A stretch of DNA of 64,000 bases from Arenibacter hampyeongensis. GTDB taxonomy: Bacteria; Bacteroidota; Bacteroidia; Flavobacteriales; Flavobacteriaceae. Below the pieces are notes generated by a model. That model was not told where the DNA came from. It did no database searches and saw only the letters and a program-made list of their open reading frames with translations. The stretch spans positions 248,001 to 312,000 of the forward strand of contig NZ_PIOB01000001.1 in assembly GCF_002909255.1 (NCBI RefSeq), given 5' to 3'. Positions 54,045-63,999 of this stretch are shown here, one piece after another. The stretch's first letter is position 1. Each line of letters starts with the position of its first letter. The position numbers and the translations under genes are program-made.

Positions 54045-54830
54045 TTAGGAGTCACTAAAAGTGCGCTGGATTACTTTTACCGCATGTTCATACCCTATAT
54101 TGTAAGCCTTTTCAATTCCTTTTTTGTCAAATATACCTATAAGTTCCAGGGCCTGGGGTTCAAATATTAAATCGCATTTTTTCACTTTATTCCTATTGAT
54201 CGCGTATATCATTAAGGAAGTAGTTCTATTTGCCAATTGCAAGGATGATTTTATTCCTTCCCTAGGAATTTCCTTGATTCCGGACACATTGCTCCCAATG
54301 ACAAAATCTGATGAATCTGCAACTTCGTCATAGGGGAAATTGTTCATAATACCCCCATCGGCATATAAGCGTCCATTAATACCGACCGGACTAAAAACAG
54401 GTGGCAATGCGGCAGAGGCCAACAAAGGTTTAATCAATTCCCCTTCAGAAAATATTTTCTCATCACCTTTTTGCAGATCGGTGGCTACTACATAAAGCTT
54501 GCGCTTTAAAGTCTCAAAGGAATTATCCGGTAAATATTTCGCCAAAAGATCAAAATATCTTTCGGTGTCCAAAAGACCAGGTTTTAAAATCGTCATAAAA
54601 TGATACCGGAAGAGAGGTGTTTCCTTAAAAAATTGCAGCATTTCCTTAACCGAGTTGCCATTGGCATATAAAGCTCCTATCAAGGCCCCTACACTAGTGC
54701 CAGAAACCGCATGGGAACTAATTCCAAATTCATTCAGCGCTTGAATCATACCTATATGCGCCATTCCCTTTACACCCCCTCCGGACAATACCAGTCCAAC
54801 CGATTTTGATTCAATTTCCGATAAATTCAT
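54045..54830 (-). CDS. Patatin-like phospholipase
   Basis: The 261-residue lipid hydrolase has the oxyanion-hole motif SGGGVKGMAHIG (16-27), the nucleophile Ser46 in GTSVG, and the catalytic Asp158 in DGG. No signal peptide is present, so it belongs to the cytoplasmic RssA/YlbK-like group rather than the type V secreted phospholipases. The substrate lipid is unknown. It is the only gene in its unit; the 406 bases upstream of it are apparently non-coding. Confidence 0.92.
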   Translation of the reverse strand: MNLSEIESKSVGLVLSGGGVKGMAHIGMIQALNEFGISSHAVSGTSVGALIGALYANGNSVKEMLQFFKETPLFRYHFMTILKPGLLDTERYFDLLAKYLPDNSFETLKRKLYVVATDLQKGDEKIFSEGELIKPLLASAALPPVFSPVGINGRLYADGGIMNNFPYDEVADSSDFVIGSNVSGIKEIPREGIKSSLQLANRTTSLMIYAINRNKVKKCDLIFEPQALELIGIFDKKGIEKAYNIGYEHAVKVIQRTFSDS

Positions 54831-55236
54831 TGATGTCGTATTTTATCAGATCTGTATAAAACAAATAACCCTCAACTGATATGTTCAAAATTACCCATAA
54901 CCCCTCGATTTTAAAAAAAAATCTTAATTAAGCCCTATTTTACAAACCGCTTGGTACGTAATCTCCATATTACCTAGTTGCATTGTCCATTTTATGGCTT
55001 TTCATCGATACCATATGCCCTTATACCCGATTGCCATCATCCAATTCCCAATGGCTGTAGACAAATGACCGACTGGCCAGTATGTTTGGCCTTTTGGCCA
55101 GAAATTTAATGCCAATTCGGAATCAAATAGAATCTGTCACCGAAATAAAGAAAAGGTTGTGGTTTTGGAATAGATATATTGGTTTTCCGTTCGCCATGAA
55201 GGCTATAGGAACAAACCCCACCTCTGAAAATCGTTT
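54831..55236. other. Non-coding region between the patatin and DoxX-like genes
   Basis: 406 bases with no supported gene. A small inverted repeat, CTGGCCA (55073-55079) and TGGCCAG (55095-55101), is the only structure I noticed. Confidence 0.5.
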
Positions 55237-55635
55237 TTAGGAATGCAACAAAAAAACTAAAAAAATAGCCGGCACAAAATAAATGGCAATAGTTCTTGCC
55301 CCATCATAATCCTTGGCTATTCGCTGGCCCAATAGCAACATTAACAGAGCAAGGCAAGCCAAAATGGCTCCCGCCAAGGCAATTGAGCTTTCCCCGGCCG
55401 CACAAAGTCGATAGAACCCTATGGTACACAGGAGTCCTGCGACAATTTCTGTCACCAGCACAGTCCCCAATAGCAAGGGCACGATATTCTTAAACGGTGT
55501 TTTGGAAAAATGCCCTTTTAACCAGGCCAAATTACCCTTCCAATCTAAAATTTTGTCAACAGCACTCTGTAGAAAAGTTATGATTACAAAAAGTAACAAA
55601 AGTAATTCAGTGGTATAAGTCATTATGTTGGCCAT
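55237..55635 (-). CDS. DoxX-like small membrane protein
   Basis: The 132-residue protein has four hydrophobic segments (about 9-26, 50-70, 82-104 and 112-130), and the segment SAVDKILDWKGNLAWLKGHFSKTPF is the loop pattern seen in DoxX-family proteins of Flavobacteria. DoxX-type proteins are linked to quinone or thiol redox functions in some species; nothing here indicates which. It follows holB on the same strand by 30 bases and may be co-transcribed with it. Confidence 0.72.
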   Translation of the reverse strand: MANIMTYTTELLLLLFVIITFLQSAVDKILDWKGNLAWLKGHFSKTPFKNIVPLLLGTVLVTEIVAGLLCTIGFYRLCAAGESSIALAGAILACLALLMLLLGQRIAKDYDGARTIAIYFVPAIFLVFLLHS

Positions 55636-55665
55636 AGCAAATATGTTTAGTGTTATACAGTTCCT

Positions 55666-56817
55666 TTAGGCGGCTTTTTTATGCAGTAATCGCGTTAATT
55701 TTATGGATAGATCCATCAATATTAATTTGGAATTACCATTTCTTTCAATATGATAAATGGCATCCTCCAATTCCTTCACAATTAAAACTATATTGTTTTC
55801 ATGTACGAAGGGTGCAAATTTTTCCAGTTCAAATCCCTCAACATGTATCCTCATAAAAGCCAATTCGCGGGTGCTGAAGTTTATTAAAAGGGCTTGCCGC
55901 ATAACGGACATACAATAATTTAGAAATTTTTTCTGTGTTTCCCTTCCCGTTTTGGCCACCACTTCGCTCCAGGAAATAAGGTCATGTATAGCTGCCTTGT
56001 TCCCTTTGGCCTTAAATGCGCTTCTTACCCACTGCACAAACCATTTTTCAAAAACCAAATCCTCAGAATCGTTATTCATGAAATCCAGTGCCTTATTAAA
56101 ATTGCCATTGGCCTCATGCGATATCCTTAGGGCATCCTCCTTAGAAATCCCCTTATTTACAAGTGCTTGTGAAATTGCTTCTTCGGCTAAAGGAGGAAAA
56201 TGTAATATTTGGCACCTGGACCGTATTGTTTGTATTATTTGCTCTTCGTCCTCAGCAATTAGAATCAATACTGTTTTGTCCGGTGGTTCCTCAATCAACT
56301 TGAGGAGTTTATTGGCTGTAGAGATATTCATTTTCTCGGCCATCCAAATTATCAGGGCCTTATATCCTCCTTCATATGATTTTAAGGAAAGTTTTTTAAC
56401 AACATCAAGTGCCTCGTCCACACCAATCTGGCCTTGTTTATTGTCGATCCCAATTAATTTATACCAATCAAAAAGATTTCCGTAAGGTTGTTCCTTAATA
56501 AATTGACGCCATTCCTCCAAATAATGATCGCTAACGGCATGACTTTTAACTTTGTCCGAATTGGCAACTGGAAAGGCAAAATGAACATCAGGATGGGACA
56601 GGGAGTTAAATTTGGTATTACAGGCACTATTACCATTATTATTTTCCCCTTCACTATTCCCACAAAGCAAGTACTGCACGTAACAAAGGGCCATAGGCAA
56701 GGTGCCACAGCCTTCTGGACCAACAAACAATTGTGCATGTGGAATGCGGCCCGCATCAGCGCTGGAAACCAAATGCTTCTTTATATGGGAAAGTCCTAAA
56801 ATATCCTTGAATAGCAT
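55666..56817 (-). CDS. holB: DNA polymerase III delta' subunit
   Basis: The 383-residue clamp-loader subunit. The AAA+ domain is clear (PHAQLFVGPEGCGTLPMALCY, then LLKLIEEPPDKTVLILIAED and the RSRCQILHFPPL sensor region). As in other delta' proteins the P-loop is degenerate (GPEGCGTL lacks the lysine), so it assists rather than hydrolyses ATP. A four-cysteine zinc site of some delta' proteins is not visible. A perfect -7 box ends 4 bases before the ATG. Confidence 0.92.
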   Translation of the reverse strand: MLFKDILGLSHIKKHLVSSADAGRIPHAQLFVGPEGCGTLPMALCYVQYLLCGNSEGENNNGNSACNTKFNSLSHPDVHFAFPVANSDKVKSHAVSDHYLEEWRQFIKEQPYGNLFDWYKLIGIDNKQGQIGVDEALDVVKKLSLKSYEGGYKALIIWMAEKMNISTANKLLKLIEEPPDKTVLILIAEDEEQIIQTIRSRCQILHFPPLAEEAISQALVNKGISKEDALRISHEANGNFNKALDFMNNDSEDLVFEKWFVQWVRSAFKAKGNKAAIHDLISWSEVVAKTGRETQKKFLNYCMSVMRQALLINFSTRELAFMRIHVEGFELEKFAPFVHENNIVLIVKELEDAIYHIERNGNSKLILMDLSIKLTRLLHKKAA

Positions 56818-56821
56818 GGTT

Positions 56822-56829
56822 CAAATATA
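56822..56829 (-). promoter_or_regulatory. -7 box of holB
   Basis: Reads TATATTTG on the minus strand, 4 bases before the holB ATG; another candidate for leaderless initiation. Confidence 0.45.
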
Positions 56830-57017
56830 GCGGTTTTTATCTGAAAACTATATTTTCAAGGGGCATAGGAAAATATGGAAACCGAGTTATTTTCTTTTCC
56901 GGAAAGCAACTTGAAAACCAATCTGACCTACAACCATTTATAATATAAAAACCCTACTCAGAAAATGAACCACATAAATAATTGGAACAGTCTCTTTAAT
57001 CGCTACCTATAAATCTT

Positions 57018-57025
57018 TACATTTG
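57018..57025 (+). promoter_or_regulatory. -7 box of pgk
   Basis: TACATTTG, exact match, 24 bases before the ATG at 57050. It covers an in-frame TTG (57023), which is therefore unlikely to be a start. Confidence 0.5.
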
Positions 57026-57049
57026 TCACTCTCTAAAACAAAATGGCTA

Positions 57050-58240
57050 ATGAAAACCATCAAGGATTTTAATTTTAAAGGTAAAAAAGCATTAATAAGG
57101 GTAGATTTTAACGTTCCATTGGATGCAGATTTTAATGTAACCGATGACAATAGAATTGAAGCTGCAAAGCCTACCATCATAAAAATATTGGAAGATGGTG
57201 GAAGCGCCGTGTTAATGAGCCATTTAGGACGGCCTGACGGAAAGGTAAATCCCGATTTATCCCTTAAGCATATATGTAGCCAGGTATCGGAAGTACTTGG
57301 TGTGACTGTGAAATTCGCTGCGGAAAGTATTGGACCGGTTGCAGAGAAGGCGGTGTCGGAATTAAAGACTGGCGAAGTTCTTTTGTTGGAAAACCTAAGA
57401 TTTCATGCTGAAGAGGAAAAAGGAGATAAAAATTTCGCAGAACAATTATCCAAATTAGGGGATATATATGTCAATGATGCATTTGGAACTGCCCATAGGG
57501 CCCATGCCTCCACAACCATTGTTGCCCAATTTTATCCAGAAAAGAAATGTTTTGGGTTCTTGTTGGCAAAAGAAATAGAAGCCATAGAAAAAGTAATGCG
57601 AACAGGTGAAAAACCTGTGACCGCCATCTTGGGTGGGGCCAAGGTCTCCTCAAAAATTACTATTATTGAAAATATTCTTGATAAGGTGGACCATCTTATT
57701 ATTGGTGGTGGAATGACCTATACCTTCGTTAAAGCCAAGGGCGGGAAGGTTGGCGATTCCATCTGTGAGGATGACAAAATGGAATTGGCCTTGGAAATTC
57801 TTGAGCAAGCCAAGAAAAAAGGGGTAGAAGTACATATTCCTGTGGATGTTCTGGCTGCAGACGACTTTAACAACAATGCCAATACAAAACTGGTCAATTC
57901 CAACGAGATTCCAGATGGTTGGCAAGGTTTGGATGCAGGCCCAAAAACCCTGGAAATCTTTAAGGAAGTAATCTTAAAGTCGAAAACCATTCTATGGAAT
58001 GGTCCCATTGGTGTATTTGAAATGGAAAACTTTGCAAAGGGTACCATTGCCATTGGCAATTATATAGATGAAGCAACCCAAAAAGGAGCCTTTTCATTAG
58101 TTGGTGGCGGAGACTCGGTTGCCGCTGTAAAGCAATTCGGTTTTGAAAACAAGGTAAGCTATGTTTCTACTGGTGGAGGAGCGATGTTAGAGAGCCTTGA
58201 GGGTAAGACACTACCGGGAATAGCAGCAATATTGGCCTAA
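57050..58240 (+). CDS. pgk: Phosphoglycerate kinase
   Basis: The 396-residue glycolytic enzyme transfers phosphate from 1,3-bisphosphoglycerate to ADP. It shows the substrate motif RVDFNVPLD near the N-terminus, [43 protein letters not shown] and the C-terminal [12 protein letters not shown] nucleotide loop. Length fits the bacterial form. The ATG at 57050 was chosen because the longer frame starts within the promoter. It is monocistronic. Confidence 0.97.
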   Translation: MKTIKDFNFKGKKALIRVDFNVPLDADFNVTDDNRIEAAKPTIIKILEDGGSAVLMSHLGRPDGKVNPDLSLKHICSQVSEVLGVTVKFAAESIGPVAEKAVSELKTGEVLLLENLRFHAEEEKGDKNFAEQLSKLGDIYVNDAFGTAHRAHASTTIVAQFYPEKKCFGFLLAKEIEAIEKVMRTGEKPVTAILGGAKVSSKITIIENILDKVDHLIIGGGMTYTFVKAKGGKVGDSICEDDKMELALEILEQAKKKGVEVHIPVDVLAADDFNNNANTKLVNSNEIPDGWQGLDAGPKTLEIFKEVILKSKTILWNGPIGVFEMENFAKGTIAIGNYIDEATQKGAFSLVGGGDSVAAVKQFGFENKVSYVSTGGGAMLESLEGKTLPGIAAILA

Positions 58241-58355
58241 AAATAACGTTAAATAATATGGGTTAATTGATTTTTGATGAGCTAACGAAAATTAAATTTC
58301 ATAGTTCAGAAAAAAATCACGATTTTTAGTCTGCCCCGCTTTAAAAACAAACCTT

Positions 58356-59993
58356 ATGAATATATCCAAAAATATATTATTGGGCGTTTTGTCCATGGGT
58401 TTCTTGGTTACAGGCGTAGCACAGGAAATAGATTCAATTCCTTCCAATAAAATTCCCCTTGGCATTCTAAAAGCCAAAGAAATTCCAGTGGATACCACTG
58501 CCATGGATTTGGAGGGTGCAGAGCAGATGGAAACCATGGAGGCCAAAGATGACATCCAGGACAATCCGTTACTTTTGGTCAAAGGACAAAAAAAATATGA
58601 CCTAAAGGATCATCCAGAAGCTGCAAAGTTCGATAGCCTATGGATGAAGGAATTGTATGACAGTTCCTCACTTTTCGATTCCATTTATCAGGAAATTACC
58701 GCCCTTGAAATTGATTCGGTATATCATTTCAATGTAGACACGGATACCTTAAAGGCAAGATTGGAAATCTTGAACCAAAAAACACCTTTCAATATTGTTT
58801 ATAATCCATCTTTGGAAAATGTTATACGATATTTTCTGACGCGTAAAAGGGATATGATGAGTAGGATGTTGACTATAAGTCAATTCTATTTTCCCTTGTT
58901 CGAACAGGAATTGGACAACCAAAATGTACCTTTGGAACTGAAATATTTGGCAATTGTTGAGTCGGCCCTAAATCCAAGGGCACGTTCCAGAGTGGGTGCT
59001 ACCGGGCTCTGGCAATTTATGTACGGTACCGGAAAAATGTACGATCTGGATGTGAGCAGTTATGTGGACGAACGTAGCGACCCCATTAATTCAACCAAGG
59101 CAGCCAGTTTATATCTTAAAAAACTACACGGTATTTTTAATGACTGGGATTTGGCCCTGGCAGCATATAATTCTGGGCCTGGCAATGTAAACAAGGCTAT
59201 TAGAAGATCAGGAGGGTATAAAAATTACTGGAATATAAGAAGAAATCTTCCCAGGGAAACCGCGGGGTACGTACCTGCATTTTTAGCTACCATGTATATT
59301 TTTGAATATGCGGAGGAACATGGATTTACCACGCAAATCGCCGAACGTCCCTATTTTGAAACGGACACCGTACATGTGAAGAGTACGATTACTTTCAATC
59401 AAATTTCAGAATTGGTAGATGTAAGCGAAGAAGAGTTACAGTTATTGAATCCCGCCTATAAATTAAAGGTTATACCCTATGTCAAGGATAAGAATTATGC
59501 ACTTAGACTCCCGGTGGATGCAATGGGAAAATTTGTCGCCAATGAGGCTGCAATATATGCCCATGTGCAAAATCAAATAAAATCCAAGGAAGAACCTTTA
59601 CCTCAGGTAGTTCAATCCCAAGATCAGATAAGATACAAGGTTCGGAGTGGTGATTTTCTGGGGAAAATTGCCGAAAGATACGGTGTAGGTGTTAGCCAGA
59701 TTAAAAATTGGAACGGCCTAAGAAGCAATAACCTAAGAATAGGACAACGGTTGACTATTTATCCAAGAAAAATTCCTTCCTCTTCAACCTCGACAAGTAC
59801 AAGCACTAGCTCAACAAATTCAGTGGCTGCAGCAGGTGCTAAGGTCCATACGGTTAAAAGCGGAGACTCCCTTTGGACCATTTCCAAAAAATATCCTGGA
59901 ATTAGTATAGATAATTTACGAAAATGGAACGGTATTAGTGGTAACGACATTAAACCGGGCACAAGACTAAAATTGTGCGATTGTTCATCGTAA
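58356..59993 (+). CDS. mltD: Membrane-bound lytic transglycosylase D-like, with LysM domains
   Basis: The 545-residue exported enzyme cuts glycan strands of peptidoglycan. A signal peptide (about 1-23) precedes an N-terminal region of unknown fold. The SLT domain has catalytic Glu202 (AIVESALNPRARSRVGATGL) and the LAAYNSGPGNVNKAI segment. Two LysM domains follow (about 424-468 and 497-541), joined by a Ser/Thr linker (about 473-488). No lipobox is present. A DUF4837 lipoprotein gene follows after 12 bases and is probably co-transcribed. Confidence 0.93.
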   Translation: MNISKNILLGVLSMGFLVTGVAQEIDSIPSNKIPLGILKAKEIPVDTTAMDLEGAEQMETMEAKDDIQDNPLLLVKGQKKYDLKDHPEAAKFDSLWMKELYDSSSLFDSIYQEITALEIDSVYHFNVDTDTLKARLEILNQKTPFNIVYNPSLENVIRYFLTRKRDMMSRMLTISQFYFPLFEQELDNQNVPLELKYLAIVESALNPRARSRVGATGLWQFMYGTGKMYDLDVSSYVDERSDPINSTKAASLYLKKLHGIFNDWDLALAAYNSGPGNVNKAIRRSGGYKNYWNIRRNLPRETAGYVPAFLATMYIFEYAEEHGFTTQIAERPYFETDTVHVKSTITFNQISELVDVSEEELQLLNPAYKLKVIPYVKDKNYALRLPVDAMGKFVANEAAIYAHVQNQIKSKEEPLPQVVQSQDQIRYKVRSGDFLGKIAERYGVGVSQIKNWNGLRSNNLRIGQRLTIYPRKIPSSSTSTSTSTSSTNSVAAAGAKVHTVKSGDSLWTISKKYPGISIDNLRKWNGISGNDIKPGTRLKLCDCSS

Positions 59994-60005
59994 ATAAATA
60001 ACTGT

Positions 60006-60998
60006 ATGAAAAAAATTGGGACACTTGTATTGCTAATTTCATTGATTCTTGGATCGTGTGGTGAAAAGGAGAAAAAGAAATACCTTCCAGAATCCATTGG
60101 TGCCATTAATTCCTTGGCCGTAGTAATGGACAATGAGTTATGGGAAGGAAAAGTGGGAGACCGGGTAAGGCAGCATTTTGCAGCCCCAGTTTTGGGTCTT
60201 TCCTGGGAGGAACCCCTTTTTACCATTAACCAAATGCCCCCAAAGGTTTTTTCTGGATCCATTTTACAAACCCGATCTATACTTTTTGTTGCCCAGGATA
60301 CCTTAAGTCTTGCCCACATTAAATCCGATGTTTATGCCACTCCTCAAAAGGTGGGTGTAATTAAGGGAAGTACCGATGAGGAAATTATTTCAAATTTGGA
60401 TTCCAAGGCTTCTGAGATCATTAAAGCCTTCAAAGAGGTTGAAATTCAAGAATCCCAAAAACGTTTTTTAAAATCGCTTAGCAAGGAAACGGTATTGAAC
60501 GAAAAATTGGGCATTACCTTGTCCTTGCCGTCCATATACAAAGTAGGAAAACAGGAGAATAATTTTATTTGGATAGATAGACAGATTCAAAAAGGAAGTA
60601 TGAATATTGTTGCCTACGACATTCCCAACGACTACTTTAAAAACGACTCAACCTTTGTTAAAGAAATAATGGCCATGCGGGATTCTATTGGAAAACAATA
60701 TATTCCAGGACCTGATGTACCAGGGAAAACGACGTTTATGATAACCGAAAAAGCCTTTGCCCCTTATGTTTTTCCAGTGGAAATTTCTGAAAGAAAGGCC
60801 GCTGAAGTTAGAGGAATATGGGAAATAAGTGGCTATCCCATGGCCGGACCTTTTCTGACCTATATCATCAACGACGATAAAAATAACAGGAAAGTCGTCA
60901 TTGAAGGTTTTGTATTTGCTCCCGCTACTGAAAAAAGAGACGATATGTTCCAACTTGAAGCCATTTTAAAAACAGTGAAGTTCACGGAAAATAAATAA
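60006..60998 (+). CDS. DUF4837 lipoprotein
   Basis: The 330-residue protein has a signal peptide with lipobox ending at Cys18 (LILGSC), then a charged tether. The mature part has the DUF4837 features LPESIGAINSLAVVMDNELWEGKVGD split over two strands, and later AYDIPNDYF and IRGIWE-like segments. The family is found in Bacteroidota and has no known function. Its place directly after mltD suggests an envelope or peptidoglycan role. Confidence 0.85.
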   Translation: MKKIGTLVLLISLILGSCGEKEKKKYLPESIGAINSLAVVMDNELWEGKVGDRVRQHFAAPVLGLSWEEPLFTINQMPPKVFSGSILQTRSILFVAQDTLSLAHIKSDVYATPQKVGVIKGSTDEEIISNLDSKASEIIKAFKEVEIQESQKRFLKSLSKETVLNEKLGITLSLPSIYKVGKQENNFIWIDRQIQKGSMNIVAYDIPNDYFKNDSTFVKEIMAMRDSIGKQYIPGPDVPGKTTFMITEKAFAPYVFPVEISERKAAEVRGIWEISGYPMAGPFLTYIINDDKNNRKVVIEGFVFAPATEKRDDMFQLEAILKTVKFTENK

Positions 60999-61028
60999 TT
61001 GCAACTTCAATTATAGATACAACTTATT

Positions 61029-61057
61029 GGGCCTTTTAAGAGGCCCTATTTTTTTTG
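61029..61057 (+). terminator. Terminator of mltD-DUF4837
   Basis: GGGCCT (61029-61034) and AGGCCC (61041-61046) form a 6-bp GC-rich stem followed by TATTTTTTTT. Confidence 0.85.
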
Positions 61058-61291
61058 CATAATCCACTCATGGTTATTGGATAAATGTGCGTTAAAACTC
61101 TTGAAAATAGATTTGGAATTAGATTTCGTTTACGGTCTAAAAGCGACTTACAGGAATAGCGAAAAACTCGCTTCGACAAATCTTCCAATTCGCTAATATT
61201 AAAGTGTATATAATTTTGGCCCTAGTAGGCTTACCCATTCAATTTTGGGGAATTAATCGGATTGACGGGAATTCTGGAAAGTTTAAGGCCA

Positions 61292-61316
61292 CAAAAAAAC
61301 GCCCACTCGGGCGTTT
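61292..61316 (-). terminator. Terminator of the DUF6747 gene
   Basis: AAACGCCC (61297-61304) and GGGCGTTT (61309-61316) form a perfect 8-bp stem; the minus strand then has a T run. Confidence 0.85.
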
Positions 61317-61339
61317 CTTGGTTTTGGTTGGTTAATGGT

Positions 61340-61510
61340 TTAATCAAAGGCGAAGCCTGTGGTAATCCTGAATACAAAAGCATAGAGCACGATTATGAAG
61401 CTAGCAAAACAAAACCAGCTCATTAACTTAAAATAGGATTTAACAAAGGCATGACCCATATTTCTAAATGCCTCTAAATAAATTTCTCGGATTAAATGAA
61501 CGTTTTTCAT
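61340..61510 (-). CDS. DUF6747-like small membrane protein
   Basis: The 56-residue protein begins MKNVHLIREIYLEAFRNMGH, has a single membrane helix (about 29-49), and ends FRITTGFAFD. I recognise it as the DUF6747 type found in Flavobacteriaceae, function unknown. The ATG at 61510 was chosen over the longer frame because it gives the family N-terminus. It has its own terminator, 24 bases after the stop, so it is an independent transcription unit. Confidence 0.82.
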   Translation of the reverse strand: MKNVHLIREIYLEAFRNMGHAFVKSYFKLMSWFCFASFIIVLYAFVFRITTGFAFD

Positions 61511-61959
61511 GATATTTGGTTTGGTTATTTGGTTGATTATTATACTTATATAACTCAAAATCGGATAGTTAGGTATTTCGTCGGACTTTTTTGTTGTAAA
61601 GAGACTCCAATATGTTGTGAAAATGAATTTGACTATTTATCCTCGGCATTATTTTGAATACCAATGGCTTTATACACTCAACCATGCATAAAATTAAAAT
61701 GGAATAAATGTGTCGGAAGAAACCTCTTTGTTAAATACCAAGCTGGAAATACAATAACGAAAATACTATAAAGACATAACATCGTTCTAAAAAAAAATCG
61801 AATTGATTGGGAACAACGTCACTTAACTGTATGTCCGTGTCAATTATTATACCTAACGGTATATTACTGAGATTAATTGGACTGGTAGTAATAAAAAAAC
61901 CACCTATTCCATTTAAGAAAGGCGGTTTTGGTTATAGTAATTTCGTGTGTGTATTAATT
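61511..61959. other. Non-coding region
   Basis: 449 bases, AT-rich. It must contain the DUF6747 promoter, which I could not place, and the terminator of the OmpA gene at its right end. No gene is supported. Confidence 0.5.
61893..61929 (-). terminator. Terminator of the OmpA-family gene
   Basis: AAACCACCT (61897-61905) pairs with AGGCGGTTT (61920-61928) through one G-T pair; the minus strand then has a T run. It lies about 32 bases after the OmpA gene stop. Confidence 0.75.
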
Positions 61960-63999
61960 TTACATCTTTACAATTATAAACTCTGATCGTCTATTAAGTT
62001 CGTGTTTTGCACTGCTACAGCGGACACCGTTGCCACATTCATTGATCAAACGTTCCTCACCATATCCAATGGCACTTTCAATCCGGTCAGCAGAAATACC
62101 CTTGGAAATAAGATAGGCTCTTGTTGATTTGGCCCTCTTATCCGATAAATATTTGTTGTATACATCCGGACCCCTTGAATCGGTATGGGATTCAATCTTG
62201 ATAACCATGTCTTGGTACTCCGTCATCACCTGCACCAATTTATCAAGCTCCAACGACGCATCCTTCCTAATGTAGGATTTATCGAAATCGAAGAAAATCA
62301 TGTCTGTTTTAAGCTTTTTAATACCGTCTTCGATTACAATTAGCTCTTTTAACTTTTTCATGGTAACGTCCACATTTACTACTTCATTTTCCTTGGTTTC
62401 TGCCGTCATCACATGTTCAAAGAATTCACTCCTAGTAGTCTTAATCGTATATTTGGTATTGGAATCCAAATCTTCAAATACAAAGGAACCGTCATCTTCG
62501 GTAACCATTTCCTTTAATTTAATATTGTTTTCATCCAATAGGGTTACCAGGGCCTTAGGCATAAGGTCGCCTGTAATTAGTTCCGTAACTACCCCAGATA
62601 TGGCATTCTTTACCACCTCTTCCAGTACTAACCTTTCAAATGAGTATATATCATCGTCCCCTTTACCGCCACGTCTGTTGGAAGCAAAATATCCTTTTTG
62701 GTCTTTATCATTAACGATATAAGAGAAATCATCCTTATTACTGTTAATAGGTTGTCCCATATTTACTACTTCCTTGAATCCGTCCTCATCATAGGCCACT
62801 TCGTATACATCCAAGCCGCCAAGTCCTACATGGCCATTGGAAGCGAAGTACAACTTCTTATCATTAATAAATGGGAACATTTCCTTTTGTTCCGTATTTA
62901 TTTCAGGGCCCAGATTTTTAGGCTCGGAATACTTCCCGTCTCCCAAAACATCAACCACAAAAATATCGGTTTCCCCTACGGTTCCCGGCATGTCAGAAAC
63001 AAAATATAACCTCTTGCCATCCGGACTCAATGCAGGATGCCCCGTAGAATAGTCATCACTATTAAAGGGCACTTCCTCAGCCTCGGTCCATTCGCCATCA
63101 ATTTTTTTGGAAGTATATATTTTTAAATGATTAACCCCATTTTTATCCCTTTTTAATTTTTTGCCGTAATTGTTTCGAGTGAAAAACATGGTTGAATTGT
63201 CCGGAGTAAAAGTCACCGATGCCTCGTGATATTTGGAATTTATTTTCTTTGAGAACCTTATTGCCTCCTTAAGGTCTTGGGATTCCTTATTCACCTTTGA
63301 TACATACAAGTCCAAGTATGGTTGATTGTTCCATTTATACCTCCTGGTATTAAAAATAGAGGAGTCTTTGGCAGAGGCAAATACAATCTCATCCTCATTG
63401 TAGAACATGGGCGCAAATTCGGAATACTTGGTGTTTATAGCCAAGTTTTTAAGTCCAAATTTGAGCTCCATATTTAAAATATTATCCAAGATGGCCTCTT
63501 TTTGGTTTGCATTGAATTCCAATTTAGAACCTGCATTGCCATTCTTAACCTCTTTGTCATAAAGACGCATCATCCGTTTGGACTTTCCGTACTTCCCTGT
63601 ACCTTTCAAGGTATGGGCATATTTAAAAATTTGGTCCGGGGAAACCTCATTCTCATATCTCTCAAAAATAATATTATAGTAGTAATAGGCTTTTGCCATA
63701 TCGGTATTGTAGTAATGGGCATCCCCAGCTTTTTGAAGAATATCAAAAGAATAATTATTGGCATCTTTTTTTATGGCTTCTTCATATAACTCGGCAGCCT
63801 CAGCGTACCACATCTTCTCAAAATATTGATCTGCTTTTTGAATGAGCCTTGTTGCATTCGGGTTTCCTTTATCTTTTGAAATATTTTCCTTGGCCTTATT
63901 GTTTGCCAAATCGGGTTCCTCTAAGGGGCTAAGCATATCATAGGTAACTTCGTCTATGGACAATTCTTCATCGGGAGAGGACTTCTTGGCCTTTGGAGA
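61960..63999 (-). CDS. OmpA-family protein with TPR, PD40 and Cna-B-like domains, PorE-like (5' truncated)
   Basis: The frame runs off the right edge; about 679 residues are visible. In order they hold TPR-like helices (about 50-160), a beta-propeller of PD40-type repeats (about 180-440, with SPDGKRLYFVSDMPG and KLYFASNGHVG), a carboxypeptidase-regulatory-like beta-sandwich (about 460-550) and a C-terminal OmpA peptidoglycan-binding domain (HTDSRGPDVYNKYLSDKRA). The same order is known from PorE of the type IX secretion system and from its many relatives next to porP/sprF genes. Whether this one is PorE itself cannot be decided without the neighbouring gene. Confidence 0.88.
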   Translation of the reverse strand, partial: SPKAKKSSPDEELSIDEVTYDMLSPLEEPDLANNKAKENISKDKGNPNATRLIQKADQYFEKMWYAEAAELYEEAIKKDANNYSFDILQKAGDAHYYNTDMAKAYYYYNIIFERYENEVSPDQIFKYAHTLKGTGKYGKSKRMMRLYDKEVKNGNAGSKLEFNANQKEAILDNILNMELKFGLKNLAINTKYSEFAPMFYNEDEIVFASAKDSSIFNTRRYKWNNQPYLDLYVSKVNKESQDLKEAIRFSKKINSKYHEASVTFTPDNSTMFFTRNNYGKKLKRDKNGVNHLKIYTSKKIDGEWTEAEEVPFNSDDYSTGHPALSPDGKRLYFVSDMPGTVGETDIFVVDVLGDGKYSEPKNLGPEINTEQKEMFPFINDKKLYFASNGHVGLGGLDVYEVAYDEDGFKEVVNMGQPINSNKDDFSYIVNDKDQKGYFASNRRGGKGDDDIYSFERLVLEEVVKNAISGVVTELITGDLMPKALVTLLDENNIKLKEMVTEDDGSFVFEDLDSNTKYTIKTTRSEFFEHVMTAETKENEVVNVDVTMKKLKELIVIEDGIKKLKTDMIFFDFDKSYIRKDASLELDKLVQVMTEYQDMVIKIESHTDSRGPDVYNKYLSDKRAKSTRAYLISKGISADRIESAIGYGEERLINECGNGVRCSSAKHELNRRSEFIIVKM

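Larger units (their letters stand above)
60999..61339. other. Non-coding region between convergent genes
   Basis: 341 bases carrying the terminators of both flanking genes (61029-61057 and 61292-61316). The middle part shows no gene. Confidence 0.5.

Noticed and set aside
57023-57049. Upstream TTG start for pgk
   Set aside because: The TTG lies within the perfect -7 box TACATTTG and would add nine residues that are not part of the fold. The same reasoning applies to trpS, atpB, the HTH-RDD gene and the reductase gene.
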